Of a DNA stretch of 64,000 nucleotides, positions 36,003-51,000 are shown one piece after another (position 1 is the first letter of the stretch; each line of letters opens with the position of its first letter). Source of the DNA: Nemopilema nomurai (Eukaryota; Cnidaria; Scyphozoa; Rhizostomeae; Rhizostomatidae). The position numbers and the translations under genes were made by a program. The notes beneath the pieces were generated by a model that was not told where the DNA came from, made no database searches, and was given only the letters and a program-made list of their open reading frames with translations. Location: the NCBI GenBank assembly GCA_003864495.1, contig PEDN01001355.1:803750-867749 (forward strand), given 5' to 3'.

Positions 36003-39000
36003 AATTGCAAATTTGGACAGGCTATAGCCTTAGTGTTTTGAGCGATATCTATCAAGGGCGTAAAGGTTCACAACTTTTGCAATACATGTGCTATGGACCC
36101 ACTACTACTATCAAAATGCTTCAAATAACATGCCCTTCCTCCCAGGTCGTTAAAGGAACAGCAATTTTTGGGCCTAAAAATGGATAATTTGGCAAGGTGT
36201 TGTGCGTAAAGGGAGGAAACTTCGAAAACCACTCACATCTTTCAAAATACACGTCTGGAAGATGAACCAAAAGTACCAATAGGTTGCCCTTGTTCTGCTC
36301 TACAAGAAATGGTAGAAAAGAAGGTCGGAATTTTCCATCAGTTTTGACCAATTTGCAAGGCTATAGCCTTGGCGTTTTGCGTAAAACGGGGCAACTTCGA
36401 AAACCACTCATATCTTGCAAAATACACGTCTAAGAGCTGAACCAAGTACACCAAGTTGCCCTTGTTCTGCTCTACAAGACAATGGTAGAAAAGAAGGTCG
36501 GAATTTTCCATCAGTTTTGACCAATTTGCAAGGCTATAGCCTTGGCGTTTTGCGTAAAACGGGGCAACTTCGAAAACCACTCATATCTTGCAAAATACAC
36601 GTCTAAAAGATGAACCAAGTACGCCAATAGGTTGCCCTTGTTCTGCTCTACAAGTAAATGGTAAAAAGAAGGTCAGAATTTTCCATCAGTTTTGACCAAT
36701 TTGCAAGGCTATAGCCTTGGCGTTTTGCGTAAAACGGGGCAACTTCGAAAACCACTCATATCTTGCAAAATACACGTCTAACAGATAAACCAAGTACACC
36801 AATAGGTTGCCCTTGTTCTGCTCTACAAGACAATGGTAGAAAAGAAGGTCGGAATTTTCCATCAGTTTTGACCAATTTGCAAGGCTATAGCCTTGGCGTT
36901 TTGCGTAAAACGGGGCAACTTCGAAAACCACTCATATCTTGCAAAATACACGTCTAAGAGCTGAACCAAGTACACCAATATAGTTGCCCTTGTTCTGTTC
37001 TACAAGACAATGGAAGAAAGAAGGTCGGAATTTTCCATCAGTTTTGACCAAATTTGCAAGGCTATAGCCTTGGCGTTTTGCGTAAAACGGGGCAACTTCG
37101 AAAACCACTCATATCTTGCAAAATACACGTCTAAGAGCTGAACCAAGTACACCAATAAGTTGCCCTTGTTCTGTTCTACAAGACAATGGTAGAAAAGAAG
37201 GTCGGAATTTTCCATCAGTTTTGACCAATTTGCAAGGCTATAGCCTTGGCGTTTTGCGTAAAACGGGGCAACTTCGAAAACCACTCATATCTTGCAAAAT
37301 ACACGTCTAAGAGATGAACCAAGTACACCAATAGGTTGCCCTTGTTCTTCTACAAGACAATGGTAGAAAAGAAGGTCGGAATTTTCCATCAGTTTTGACC
37401 AATTTGCAAGGCTATAGCCTTGGCGTTTTGCGTAAAACGGGGCAACTTCGAAAACCACTCATATCTTGCAAAATACACGTCTAAGAGCTGAACCAAGTAC
37501 ACCAATAGTTGCCCTTGTTCTTCTACAAGAAATGGTAGAAAAGAAGGTCGGAATTTTCCATCAGTTTTGACCAATTTTGCAAGGCTATAGCCTTGGCGTT
37601 TTGCGTAAAACGGGGCAACTTCGAAAACCACTCATATCTTGCAAAATACACGTCTAAGATGAACCAAGTACACCAATAGGTTGCCCTTGTTCTTCTACAA
37701 GACAATGGTAGAAAAGAAGGTCGGAATTTTCCATCAGTTTTGACCAATTTGCAAGGCTATAGCCTTGGCGTTTTGCGTAAAACGGGGCAACTTCGAAAAC
37801 CACTCATATCTTGCAAAATACACGTCTAAGATGAACCAAGTACACCAATAGTTGCCCTTGTTCTGTTCTACAAGAAATGGAAAAGAAGGTCGGAATTTTC
37901 CATCAGTTTTGACCAATTTTGCAAGGCTATAGCCTTGGCGTTTTGCGTAAAACGGGGCAACTTCGAAAACCACTCATATCTTGCAAAATACACGTCTAAG
38001 AGCTGAACCAAGTACACCAATAGTTGCCCTTGTTCTGTTCTACAAGAATGGTAGAAAAGAAGGTCGGAATTTTCCATCAGTTTTGACCAATTTTGCAAGG
38101 CTATAGCCTTGGCGTTTTGCGTAAAACGGGGCAACTTCGAAAACCACTCATATCTTGCAAAATACACGTCTAAGAGCTGAACCAAGTACACCAATAGGTT
38201 GCCCTTGTTCTGTTCTACAAGACAATGGTAGAAAAGAAGGTCGGAATTTTCCATCAGTTTTGACCAATTTTGCAAGGCTATAGCCTTGGCGTTTTGCGTA
38301 AAACGGGGCAACTTCGAAAACCACTCATATCTTGCAAAATACACGTCTAAGAGCTGAACCAAGTACACCAATAGTTGCCCTTGTTTTCTACAAGAAATGG
38401 AAAAGAAGGTCGGAATTTTCCATCAGTTTTGACCAATTTGCAAGGCTATAGCCTTGGCGTTTTGCGTAAAACGGGGCAACTTCGAAAACCACTCATATCT
38501 TGCAAAATACACGTCTAAGAGCTGAACCAAGTACACCAATAGGTTGCCCTTGTTCTTCTACAAGACAATGGTAGAAAAGAAGGTCGGAATTTTCCATCAG
38601 TTTTGACCAATTTGCAAGGCTATAGCCTTGGCGTTTTGCGTAAAACGGGGCAACTTCGAAAACCACTCATATCTTGCAAAATACACGTCTAAGAGCTGAA
38701 CCAAGTACACCAATAGGTTGCCCTTGTTCTGTTCTACAAGAAATGGTAGAAAAGAAGGTCGGAATTTTCCATCAGTTTTGACCAATTTTGCAAGGCTATA
38801 GCCTTGGCGTTTTGCGTAAAACGGGGCAACTTCGAAAACCACTCATATCTTGCAAAATACACGTCTAAGAGCAACCAAGTACACCAATAGTTGCCCTTGT
38901 TCTGCTCTACAAGACAATGGTAGAAAAGAAGGTCGGAATTTTCCATCAGTTTTGACCAATTTGCAAGGCTATAGCCTTGGCGTTTTGCGTAAAACGGGGC

Positions 39001-42000
39001 AACTTCGAAAACCACTCATATCTTGCAAAATACACGTCTAAGAGCTGAACCAAGTACACCAATAGTTGCCCTTGTTCTGTTCTACAAGAATGGTAGAAAA
39101 GAAGGTCGGAATTTTCCATCAGTTTTGACCAATTTTGCAAGGCTATAGCCTTGGCGTTTTGCGTAAAACGGGGCAACTTCGAAAACCACTCATATCTTGC
39201 AAAATACACGTCTAAGAGCTGAACCAAGTACACCAATAGTTGCCCTTGTTCTGTTCTACAAGACAATGGTAGAAAAGAAGGTCGGAATTTTCCATCAGTT
39301 TTGACCAATTTGCAAGGCTATAGCCTTGGCGTTTTGCGTAAAACGGGGCAACTTCGAAAACCACTCATATCTTGCAAAATACACGTCTAAGAGCTGAACC
39401 AAGTACACCAATAAGTTGCCCTTGTTCTTCTACAAGACAATGGTAGAAAAGAAGGTCGGAATTTTCCATCAGTTTTGACCAATTTTGCAAGGCTATAGCC
39501 TTGGCGTTTTGCGTAAAACGGGGCAACTTCGAAAACCACTCATATCTTGCAAAATACACGTCTAAGAGCTGAACCAAGTACACCAATAGGTTGCCCTTGT
39601 TCTGCTCTACAAGAAATGGTAGAAAAGAAGGTCGGAATTTTCCATCAGTTTTGACCAATTTGCAAGGCTATAGCCTTGGCGTTTTGCGTAAAACGGGGCA
39701 ACTTCGAAAACCACTCATATCTTGCAAAATACACGTCTAAGAGCTGAACCAAGTACACCAATAGGTTGCCCTTGTTCTGCTCTACAAGACAATGGTAGAA
39801 AAGAAGGTCGGAATTTTCCATCAGTTTTGACCAATTTGCAAGGCTATAGCCTTGGCGTTTTGCGTAAAACGGGGCAACTTCGAAAACCACTCATATCTTG
39901 CAAAATACACGTCTAAGGCTGAACCAAGTACACCAATAGGTTGCCCTTGTTCTCTCTACAAGAAATGGTAGAAAAGAAGGTCGGAATTTTCCATCAGTTT
40001 TGACCAATTTGCAAGGCTATAGCCTTGGCGTTTTGCGTAAAACGGGGCAACTTCGAAAACCACTCATATCTTGCAAAATACACGTCTAAGAGCTGAACCA
40101 AGTACACCAATAGTTGCCCTTGTTCTGCTCTACAAGACAATGGTAGAAAAGAAGGTCGGAATTTTCCATCAGTTTTGACCAATTTGCAAGGCTATAGCCT
40201 TGGCGTTTTGCGTAAAACGGGGCAACTTCGAAAACCACTCATATCTTGCAAAATACACGTCTAAGAGCTGAACCAAGTACACCAATAGGTTGCCCTTGTT
40301 CTGCTCTACAAGACAATGGAAAAGAAGGTCGGAATTTTCCATCAGTTTTGACCAATTTGCAAGGCTATAGCCTTGGCGTTTTGCGTAAAACGGGGCAACT
40401 TCGAAAACCACTCATATCTTGCAAAATACACGTCTAGAGCAACCAAGTACCAATAGGTTGCCCTTGTTCTGCTCTACAAGACAATGGTAGAAAAGAAGGT
40501 CGGAATTTTCCATCAGTTTTGACCAATTTGCAAGGCTATAGCCTTGGCGTTTTGCGTAAAACGGGGCAACTTCGAAAACCACTCATATCTTGCAAAATAC
40601 ACGTCTAAGAGCTGAACCAAGTACACCAATAAGGTTGCCCTTGTTCTGCTCTACAAGACAATGGTAGAAAGAAGGTCGGAATTTTCCATCAGTTTTGACC
40701 AATTTTGCAAGGCTATAGCCTTGGCGTTTTGCGTAAAACGGGGCAACTTCGAAAACCACTCATATCTTGCAAAATACACGTCTAAGAGCTGAACCAAGTA
40801 CACCAATAGGTTGCCCTTGTTCTGCTCTACAAGACAATGGTAGAAAAGAAGGTCGGAATTTTCCATCAGTTTTGACCAATTTGCAAGGCTATAGCCTTGG
40901 CGTTTTGCGTAAAACGGGGCAACTTCGAAAACCACTCATATCTTGCAAAATACACGTCTAAGAGCAACCAAGTACACCAATAGGTTGCCCTTGTTCTCTC
41001 TACAAGACAATGGTAGAAAAGAAGGTCGGAATTTTCCATCAGTTTTGACCAATTTTGCAAGGCTATAGCCTTGGCGTTTTGCGTAAAACGGGGCAACTTC
41101 GAAAACCACTCATATCTTGCAAAATACACGTCTAAGAGCTGAACCAAGTACACCAATAGGTTGCCCTTGTTCTGTTCTACAAGATGGTAGAAAAGAAGGT
41201 CGGAATTTTCCATCAGTTTTGACCAATTTGCAAGGCTATAGCCTTGGCGTTTTGCGTAAAACGGGGCAACTTCGAAAACCACTCATATCTTGCAAAATAC
41301 ACGTCTAAGAGCAACCAAGTACACCAATAGGTTGCCCTTGTTCTGCTCTACAAGACAATGGTAGAAAAGAAGGTCGGAATTTTCCATCAGTTTTGACCAA
41401 TTTTGCAAGGCTATAGCCTTGGCGTTTTGCGTAAAACGGGGCAACTTCGAAAACCACTCATATCTTGCAAAATACACGTCTAAGAGCTGAACCAAGTACA
41501 CCAATAGGTTGCCCTTGTTCTGCTCTACAAGACAATGGTAGAAAAGAAGGTCGGAATTTTCCATCAGTTTTGACCAATTTGCAAGGCTATAGCCTTGGCG
41601 TTTTGCGTAAAACGGGGCAACTTCGAAAACCACTCATATCTTGCAAAATACACGTCTAAGAGCTGAACCAAGTACACCAATAGGTTGCCCTTGTTCTGCT
41701 CTACAAGACAATGGTAGAAAAGAAGGTCGGAATTTTCCATCAGTTTTGACCAATTTTGCAAGGCTATAGCCTTGGCGTTTTGCGTAAAACGGGGCAACTT
41801 CGAAAACCACTCATATCTTGCAAAATACACGTCTAAGAGCTGAACCAAGTACACCAATAGGTTGCCCTTGTTCTGCTCTACAAGACAATGGTAGAAAAGA
41901 AGGTCGGAATTTTCCATCAGTTTTGACCAATTTGCAAGGCTATAGCCTTGGCGTTTTGCGTAAAACGGGGCAACTTCGAAAACCACTCATATCTTGCAAA

Positions 42001-45000
42001 ATACACGTCTAAGAGCTGAACCAAGTACACCAATAGGTTGCCCTTGTTCTGTTCTACAAGAAATAGGTAGAAAAGAAGGTCGGAATTTTCCATCAGTTTT
42101 GACCAATTTTGCAAGGCTATAGCCTTGGCGTTTTGCGTAAAACGGGGCAACTTCGAAAACCACTCATATCTTGCAAAATACACGTCTAAGAGCTGAACCA
42201 AGTACACCAATAGGTTGCCCTTGTTCTGCTCTACAAGACAATGGAAGAAAGAAGGTCGGAATTTTCCATCAGTTTTGACCAATTTGCAAGGCTATAGCCT
42301 TGGCGTTTTGCGTAAAACGGGGCAACTTCGAAAACCACTCATATCTTGCAAAATACACGTCTAAGAGCAACCAAGTACCAATAGGTTGCCCTTGTTCTGC
42401 TCTACAAGAGAATGGTAGAAAAGAAGGTCGGAATTTTCCATCAGTTTTGACCAATTTTGCAAGGCTATAGCCTTGGCGTTTTGCGTAAAACGGGGCAACT
42501 TCGAAAACCACTCATATCTTGCAAAATACACGTCTAAGAGCAAACCAAGTACACCAATAGGTTGCCCTTGTTCTCTACAAGAACGGTAAAAGAAGGTCGG
42601 AATTTTCCATCAGTTTTGACCAATTTTGCAAGGCTATAGCCTTGGCGTTTTGCGTAAAACGGGGCAACTTCGAAAACCACTCATATCTTGCAAAATACAC
42701 GTCTAAGAGCTGAACCAAGTACACCAATAAGTTGCCCTTGTTCTGCTCTACAAGACAATGGTAGAAAAGAAGGTCGGAATTTTCCATCAGTTTTGACCAA
42801 TTTGCAAGGCTATAGCCTTGGCGTTTTGCGTAAAACGGGGCAACTTCGAAAACCACTCATATCTTGCAAAATACACGTCTAAGAGCTGAACCAAGTACAC
42901 CAATAGGTTGCCCTTGTTCTGCTCTACAAGACAATGGTAGAAAGAAGGTCGGAATTTTCCATCAGTTTTGACCAATTTGCAAGGCTATAGCCTTGGCGTT
43001 TTGCGTAAAACGGGGCAACTTCGAAAACCACTCATATCTTGCAAAATACACGTCTAAGAGCAACCAAGTACACCAATAGGTTGCCCTTGTTCTCTCTCTA
43101 CAAGACAATGGTAGAAAAGAAGGTCGGAATTTTCCATCAGTTTTGACCAATTTTGCAAGGCTATAGCCTTGGCGTTTTGCGTAAAACGGGGCAACTTCGA
43201 AAACCACTCATATCTTGCAAAATACACGTCTAAGAGCTGAACCAAGTACACCAATAGTTGCCCTTGTTCTGCTCTACAAGACAATGGTAGAAAAGAAGGT
43301 CGGAATTTTCCATCAGTTTTGACCAATTTTGCAAGGCTATAGCCTTGGCGTTTTGCGTAAAACGGGGCAACTTCGAAAACCACTCATATCTTGCAAAATA
43401 CACGTCTAAGAGCTGAACCAAGTACACCAATAGGTTGCCCTTGTTCTGCTCTACAAGAAATGGTAGAAAAGAAGGTCGGAATTTTCCATCAGTTTTGACC
43501 AATTTGCAAGGCTATAGCCTTGGCGTTTTGCGTAAAACGGGGCAACTTCGAAAACCACTCATATCTTGCAAAATACACGTCTAAGAGCAACCAAGTACAC
43601 CAATAGGTTGCCCTTGTTCTGCTCTACAAGACAATGGTAGAAAAGAAGGTCGGAATTTTCCATCAGTTTTGACCAATTTTGCAAGGCTATAGCCTTGGCG
43701 TTTTGCGTAAAACGGGGCAACTTCGAAAACCACTCATATCTTGCAAAATACACGTCTAAGAGCTGAACCAAGTACACCAATAGTTGCCCTTGTTCTGTTC
43801 TACAAGAAATGGAGAAGAAGGTCGGAATTTTCCATCAGTTTTGACCAATTTTGCAAGGCTATAGCCTTGGCGTTTTGCGTAAAACGGGGCAACTTCGAAA
43901 ACCACTCATATCTTGCAAAATACACGTCTAAGAGCTGAACCAAGTACACCAATAGTTGCCCTTGTTCTGCTCTACAAGACATGGAAGAAAAGAAGGTCGG
44001 AATTTTCCATCAGTTTTGACCAATTTGCAAGGCTATAGCCTTGGCGTTTTGCGTAAAACGGGGCAACTTCGAAAACCACTCATATCTTGCAAAATACACG
44101 TCTAAGAGCTGAACCAAGTACACCAATAAGGTTGCCCTTGTTCTGTCTACAAGACAATGGTAGAAAAGAAGGTCGGAATTTTCCATCAGTTTTGACCAAT
44201 TTGCAAGGCTATAGCCTTGGCGTTTTGCGTAAAAACGGGGCAACTTCGAAAACCACTTATATCTTGCAAAATACACGTCTAAGAGCTGAACCAAGTACAC
44301 CAATAGGTTGCCCTTGTTCTGCTCTACAAGACAATGGTAGAAAAGAAGGTCGGAATTTTCCATCAGTTTTGACCAATTTGCAAGGCTATAGCCTTGGCGT
44401 TTTGCGTAAAACGGGGCAACTTCGAAAACCACTCATATCTTGCAAAATACACGTCTAAGAGGAACCAAGTACACCAATAGGTTGCCCTTGTTCTGCTCTA
44501 CAAGACAATGGTAGAAAAGAAGGTCGGAATTTTCCATCAGTTTTGACCAATTTGCAAGGCTATAGCCTTGGCGTTTTGCGTAAAACGGGGCAACTTCGAA
44601 AACCACTCATATCTTGCAAAATACACGTCTAAGAGCTGAACCAAGTACACCAATAGGTTGCCCTTGTTCTGTCTACAAGACAATGGTAGAAAAGAAGGTC
44701 GGAATTTTCCATCAGTTTTGACCAATTTTGCAAGGCTATAGCCTTGGCGTTTTGCGTAAAACGGGGCAACTTCGAAAACCACTCATATCTTGCAAAATAC
44801 ACGTCTAAGAGCTGAACCAAGTACACCAATAGGTTGCCCTTGTTCTGCTCTACAAGACAATGGTAGAAAAGAAGGTCGGAATTTTCCATCAGTTTTGACC
44901 AATTTGCAAGGCTATAGCCTTGGCGTTTTGCGTAAAACGGGGCAACTTCGAAAACCACTCATATCTTGCAAAATACACGTCTAAGAGCTGAACCAAGTAC

Positions 45001-48000
45001 ACCAATAGGTTGCCCTTGTTCTGTCTACAAGACAATGGTAGAAAAGAAGGTCGGAATTTTCCATCAGTTTTGACCAATTTGCAAGGCTATAGCCTTGGCG
45101 TTTTGCGTAAAACGGGGCAACTTCGAAAACCACTCATATCTTGCAAAATACACGTCTAAGAGCTGAACCAAGTACACCAATAGGTTGCCCTTGTTCTGCT
45201 CTACAAGACAATGGTAGAAAAGAAGGTCGGAATTTTCCATCAGTTTTGACCAATTTGCAAGGCTATAGCCTTGGCGTTTTGCGTAAAACGGGGCAACTTC
45301 GAAAACCACTCATATCTTGCAAAATACACGTCTAAGAGCTGAACCAAGTACACCAATAGGTTGCCCTTGTTCTGTCTACAAGACAATGGTAGAAAGAAGG
45401 TCGGAATTTTCCATCAGTTTTGACCAATTTGCAAGGCTATAGCCTTGGCGTTTTGCGTAAAACGGGGCAACTTCGAAAACCACTCATATCTTGCAAAATA
45501 CACGTCTAAGAGCTGAACCAAGTACACCAATAGGTTGCCCTTGTTCTGTCTACAAGACAATGGTAGAAAAGAAGGTCGGAATTTTCCATCAGTTTTGACC
45601 AATTTGCAAGGCTATAGCCTTGGCGTTTTGCGTAAAACGGGGCAACTTCGAAAACCACTCATATCTTGCAAAATACACGTCTAAGAGCTGAACCAAGTAC
45701 ACCAATAGGTTGCCCTTGTTCTGCTCTACAAGACAATGGTAGAAAAGAAGGTCGGAATTTTCCATCAGTTTTGACCAATTTGCAAGGCTATAGCCTTGGC
45801 GTTTTGCGTAAAACGGGGCAACTTCGAAAACCACTCATATCTTGCAAAATACACGTCTAAGAGGAACCAAGTACACCAATAGGTTGCCCTTGTTCTGCTC
45901 TACAAGACAAGGTAGAAAAGAAGGTCGGAATTTTCCATCAGTTTTGACCAATTTTGCAAGGCTATAGCCTTGGCGTTTTGCGTAAAACGGGGCAACTTCG
46001 AAAACCACTCATATCTTGCAAAATACACGTCTAAGCTGAACCAAGTACACCAATAGGTTGCCCTTGTTCTGCTCTACAAGACAATGGTAGAAAAGAAGGT
46101 CGGAATTTTCCATCAGTTTTGACCAATTTGCAAGGCTATAGCCTTGGCGTTTTGCGTAAAACGGGGCAACTTCGAAAACCACTCATATCTTGCAAAATAC
46201 ACGTCTAAGAGCTGAACCAAGTACACCAATAGGTTGCCCTTGTTCTGCTCTACAAGACAATGGTAGAAAAGAAGGTCGGAATTTTCCATCAGTTTTGACC
46301 AATTTTGCAAGGCTATAGCCTTGGCGTTTTGCGTAAAACGGGGCAACTTCGAAAACCACTCATATCTTGCAAAATACACGTCTAAGAGCTGAACCAAGTA
46401 CACCAATAGGTTGCCCTTGTTCTGCTCTACAAGACAATGGTAGAAAAGAAGGTCGGAATTTTCCATCAGTTTTGACCAATTTGCAAGGCTATAGCCTTGG
46501 CGTTTTGCGTAAAACGGGGCAACTTCGAAAACCACTCATATCTTGCAAAATACACGTCTAAGAGCTGAACCAAGTACACCAATAGGTTGCCCTTGTTCTG
46601 CTCTACAAGACAATGGAAGAAAAGAAGGTCGGAATTTTCCATCAGTTTTGACCAATTTGCAAGGCTATAGCCTTGGCGTTTTGCGTAAAACGGGGCAACT
46701 TCGAAAACCACTCATATCTTGCAAAATACACGTCTAAGAGCTGAACCAAGTACACCAATAGGTTGCCCTTGTTCTGTCTACAAGACATGGTAGAAAAGAA
46801 GGTCGGAATTTTCCATCAGTTTTGACCAATTTGCAAGGCTATAGCCTTGGCGTTTTGCGTAAAACGGGGCAACTTCGAAAACCACTCATATCTTGCAAAA
46901 TACACGTCTAAGAGCTGAACCAAGTACACCAATAGGTTGCCCTTGTTCTGCTCTACAAGACAATGGTAAGAAAGAAGGTCGGAATTTTCCATCAGTTTTG
47001 ACCAATTTTGCAAGGCTATAGCCTTGGCGTTTTGCGTAAAACGGGGCAACTTCGAAAACCACTCATATCTTGCAAAATACACGTCTAAGAGCTGAACCAA
47101 GTACACCAATAGGTTGCCCTTGTTCTGCTCTACAAGACAATGGTAGAAAGAAGGTCGGAATTTTCCATCAGTTTTGACCAATTTTGCAAGGCTATAGCCT
47201 TGGCGTTTTGCGTAAAACGGGGCAACTTCGAAAACCACTCATATCTTGCAAAATACACGTCTAAGAGCTGAACCAAGTACACCAATAGGTTGCCCTTGTT
47301 CTGTCTACAAGACAATGGTAGAAAAGAAGGTCGGAATTTTCCATCAGTTTTGACCAATTTTGCAAGGCTATAGCCTTGGCGTTTTGCGTAAAACGGGGCA
47401 ACTTCGAAAACCACTCATATCTTGCAAAATACACGTCTAAGAGCTGAACCAAGTACACCAATAGGTTGCCCTTGTTCTGCTCTACAAGACAATGGTAGAA
47501 AAGAAGGTCGGAATTTTCCATCAGTTTTGACCAATTTGCAAGGCTATAGCCTTGGCGTTTTGCGTAAAACGGGGCAACTTCGAAAACCACTCATATCTTG
47601 CAAATACACGTCTAAAGCTGAACCAAGTACACCAATAGGTTGCCCTTGTTCTGCTCTACAAGACATATAGGTAGGAAAGAAGGTCGGAATTTTCCATCAG
47701 TTTTGACCAATTTTGCAAGGCTATAGCCTTGGCGTTTTGCGTAAAACGGGGCAACTTCGAAAACCACTCATATCTTGCAAAATACACGTCTAAGAGCTGA
47801 ACCAAGTACACCAATAGGTTGCCCTTGTTCTGCTCTACAAGACAATGGTAGAAAAGAAGGTCGGAATTTTCCATCAGTTTTGACCAATTTGCAAGGCTAT
47901 AGCCTTGGCGTTTTGCGTAAAACGGGGCAACTTCGAAAAACTCATATCTTGCAAAATACACGTCTAAGAGCTGAACCAAGTACACCAATAGGTTGCCCTT

Positions 48001-51000
48001 GTTCTGTCTACAAGACAATGGTAGAAGAAGGTCGGAATTTTCCATCAGTTTTGACCAATTTTGCAAGGCTATAGCCTTGGCGTTTTGCGTAAAACGGGGC
48101 AACTTCGAAAACCACTCATATCTTGCAAAATACACGTCTAAGAGCTGAACCAAGTACACCAATAGGTTGCCCTTGTTCTGCTCTACAAGACAATGGTAGA
48201 AAAGAAGGTCGGAATTTTCCATCAGTTTTGACCAATTTTGCAAGGCTATAGCCTTGGCGTTTTGCGTAAAACGGGGCAACTTCGAAAACCACTCATATCT
48301 TGCAAAATACACGTCTAAGAGCTGAACCAAGTACACCAATAGGTTGCCCTTGTTCTGCTCTACAAGACAATGGTAGAAAAGAAGGTCGGAATTTTCCATC
48401 AGTTTTGACCAATTTGCAAGGCTATAGCCTTGGCGTTTTGCGTAAAACGGGGCAACTTCGAAAACCACTCATATCTTGCAAAATACACGTCTAAGAGCTG
48501 AACCAAGTACACCAATAGGTTGCCCTTGTTCTGCTTTACAAGACAATGGTAGAAAAGAAGGTCGGAATTTTCCATCAGTTTTGACCAATTTTGCAAGGCT
48601 ATAGCCTTGGCGTTTTGCGTAAACGGGGCAACTTCGAAAACCAATATCTTGCAAAATACACGTCTAAGAGCTGAACCAAGTACACCAATAGGTTGCCCTT
48701 GTTCTGTTCTACAAGACAATGGTAAAGAAGGTCGGAATTTTCCATCAGTTTTGACCAATTTTGCAAGGCTATAGCCTTGGCGTTTTGCGTAAAACGGGGC
48801 AACTTCGAAAACCACTCATATCTTGCAAAATACACGTCTAAGAGCTGAACCAAGTACACCAATAGGTTGCCCTTGTTCTGCTCTACAAGACAATGGTAGA
48901 AAAGAAGGTCGGAATTTTCCATCAGTTTTGACCAATTTGCAAGGCTATAGCCTTGGCGTTTTGCGTAAAACGGGGCAACTTCGAAAACCACTCATATCTT
49001 GCAAAATACACGTCTAAGAGCTGAACCAAGTACACCAATAGGTTGCCCTTGTTCTGTCTACAAGACAATGGTAGAAAAGAAGGTCGGAATTTTTCATCAG
49101 TTTTGACCAATTTTGCAAGGCTATAGCTTGGCGTTTTGCGAAAAACGGGGCAACTTCGAAAACCACTCATATCTTGCAAAATACACGTCTAAGAGCTGAA
49201 CCAAGTACACCAATAGGTTGCCCTTGTTCTGCTCTACAAGACAAGGTAGAAAAGAAGGTCGGAATTTTCCATCAGTTTTGACCAATTTGCAAGGCTATAG
49301 CCTTGGCGTTTTGCGGAAAACGGGGCAACTTCGAAAACCACTCATATCTTGCAAAATACACGTCTAAGAGCTGAACCAAGTACACAATAGGTTGCCCTTG
49401 TTCTGTTCTACAAGACAATGGAAGAAGGTCGGAATTTTCCATCAGTTTTGACCAATTTTGCAAGGCTATAGCCTTGGCGTTTTGCGTAAAACGGGGCAAC
49501 TTCGAAAACACTCATATCTTGCAAAATACACGTCTAAGCTGAACCAAGTACACCAATAGGTTGCCCTTGTTCTGCTCTACAAGAAATGAGAAAGAAGGTC
49601 GGAATTTTCCATCAGTTTTGACCAATTTTGCAAGGCTATAGCTTGGCGTTTTGCGTAAAACGGGGCAACTTCGAAAACCACTCATATCTTGCAAAATACA
49701 CGTCTAAGAGAACCAAGTACACCAATAGGTTGCCTTGTTCTGTCTACAAGACAATGGTAGAAAAGAAGGTCGGAATTTTCATCAGTTTTGACCAATTTTG
49801 CAAGGCTATAGCTTGGCGTTTTGCGTAAAACGGGGCAATTCGAAAACCACTCATATCTTGCAAAATACACGTCTAAGAGCTGAACCAAGTACCAATAGGT
49901 TGCCCTTGTTCTGCTCTACAAGACAATGGTAAAAAGAGGTCGGAATTTTCCATCAGTTTTGACCAATTTTGCAAGGCTATAGCCTTGGTTTTGCGTAAAA
50001 CGGGGCAACTTCGAAAACCACTCATATCTTGCAAAATACACGTCTAAGAGCTGAACCAAGTACACCAATAGGTTGCCTTGTTCTGCTCTACAAGACAGGT
50101 AGAAAAAGGTCGGAATTTTCCATCAGTTTTGACAATTTGCAAGGCTATAGCTTGGCGTTTTGCGTAAAACGGGGCAACTTCGAAAACATCATATTTGCAA
50201 AATACACGTCTAAGAGCTGAACCAAGTACACCAATAGGTTGCCCTTGTTCTGCTCTACAAGACATGGTAGAAAAGAAGGTCGGAATTTTCCATCAGTTTT
50301 GACCAATTTTGCAAGGCTATAGCCTTGGCGTTTTGCGTAAAACGGGGCAACTTCGAAAACCACTCATATCTTGCAAAATACACGTCTAAGAGCTAACCAA
50401 GTACACCAATAGGTTGCCCTTGTTCTGCTCTACAAGACAATGGTAAAAAGAAGGTCGGAATTTTCCATCAGTTTTGACCAATTTTGCAAGGCTATAGCCT
50501 TGGCGTTTTGCGTAAAACGGGGCAACTTCGAAAACCACTCATATCTTGCAAAATACACGTCTAAGAGCTGAACCAAGTACACCAATAGGTTGCCCTTGTT
50601 CTGCTCTACAAGACATGGTAGAAAAGAAGGTCGGAATTTTCCATCAGTTTTGACCAATTTTGCAAGGCTATAGCCTTGGCGTTTTGCGTAAAACGGGGCA
50701 ACTTCGAAAACCACTCATATCTTGCAAAATACACGTCTAAGAGCTGAACCAAGTACACCAATAGGTTGCCCTTGTTCTGCTCTACAAGACACTGGTAGAA
50801 AAGAAGGTCGGAATTTTCCATCAGTTTTGACCAATTTTGCAAGGCTATAGCCTTGGCGTTTTGCGTAAAACGGGGCAACTTCGAAAACCACTCATATCTT
50901 GCAAAATACACGTCTAAGAGCTAACCAAGTACACCAATAGGTTGCCCTTGTTCTGCTCTACAAGACATGGTAGAAAAGAAGGTCGGAATTTTCCATCAGT

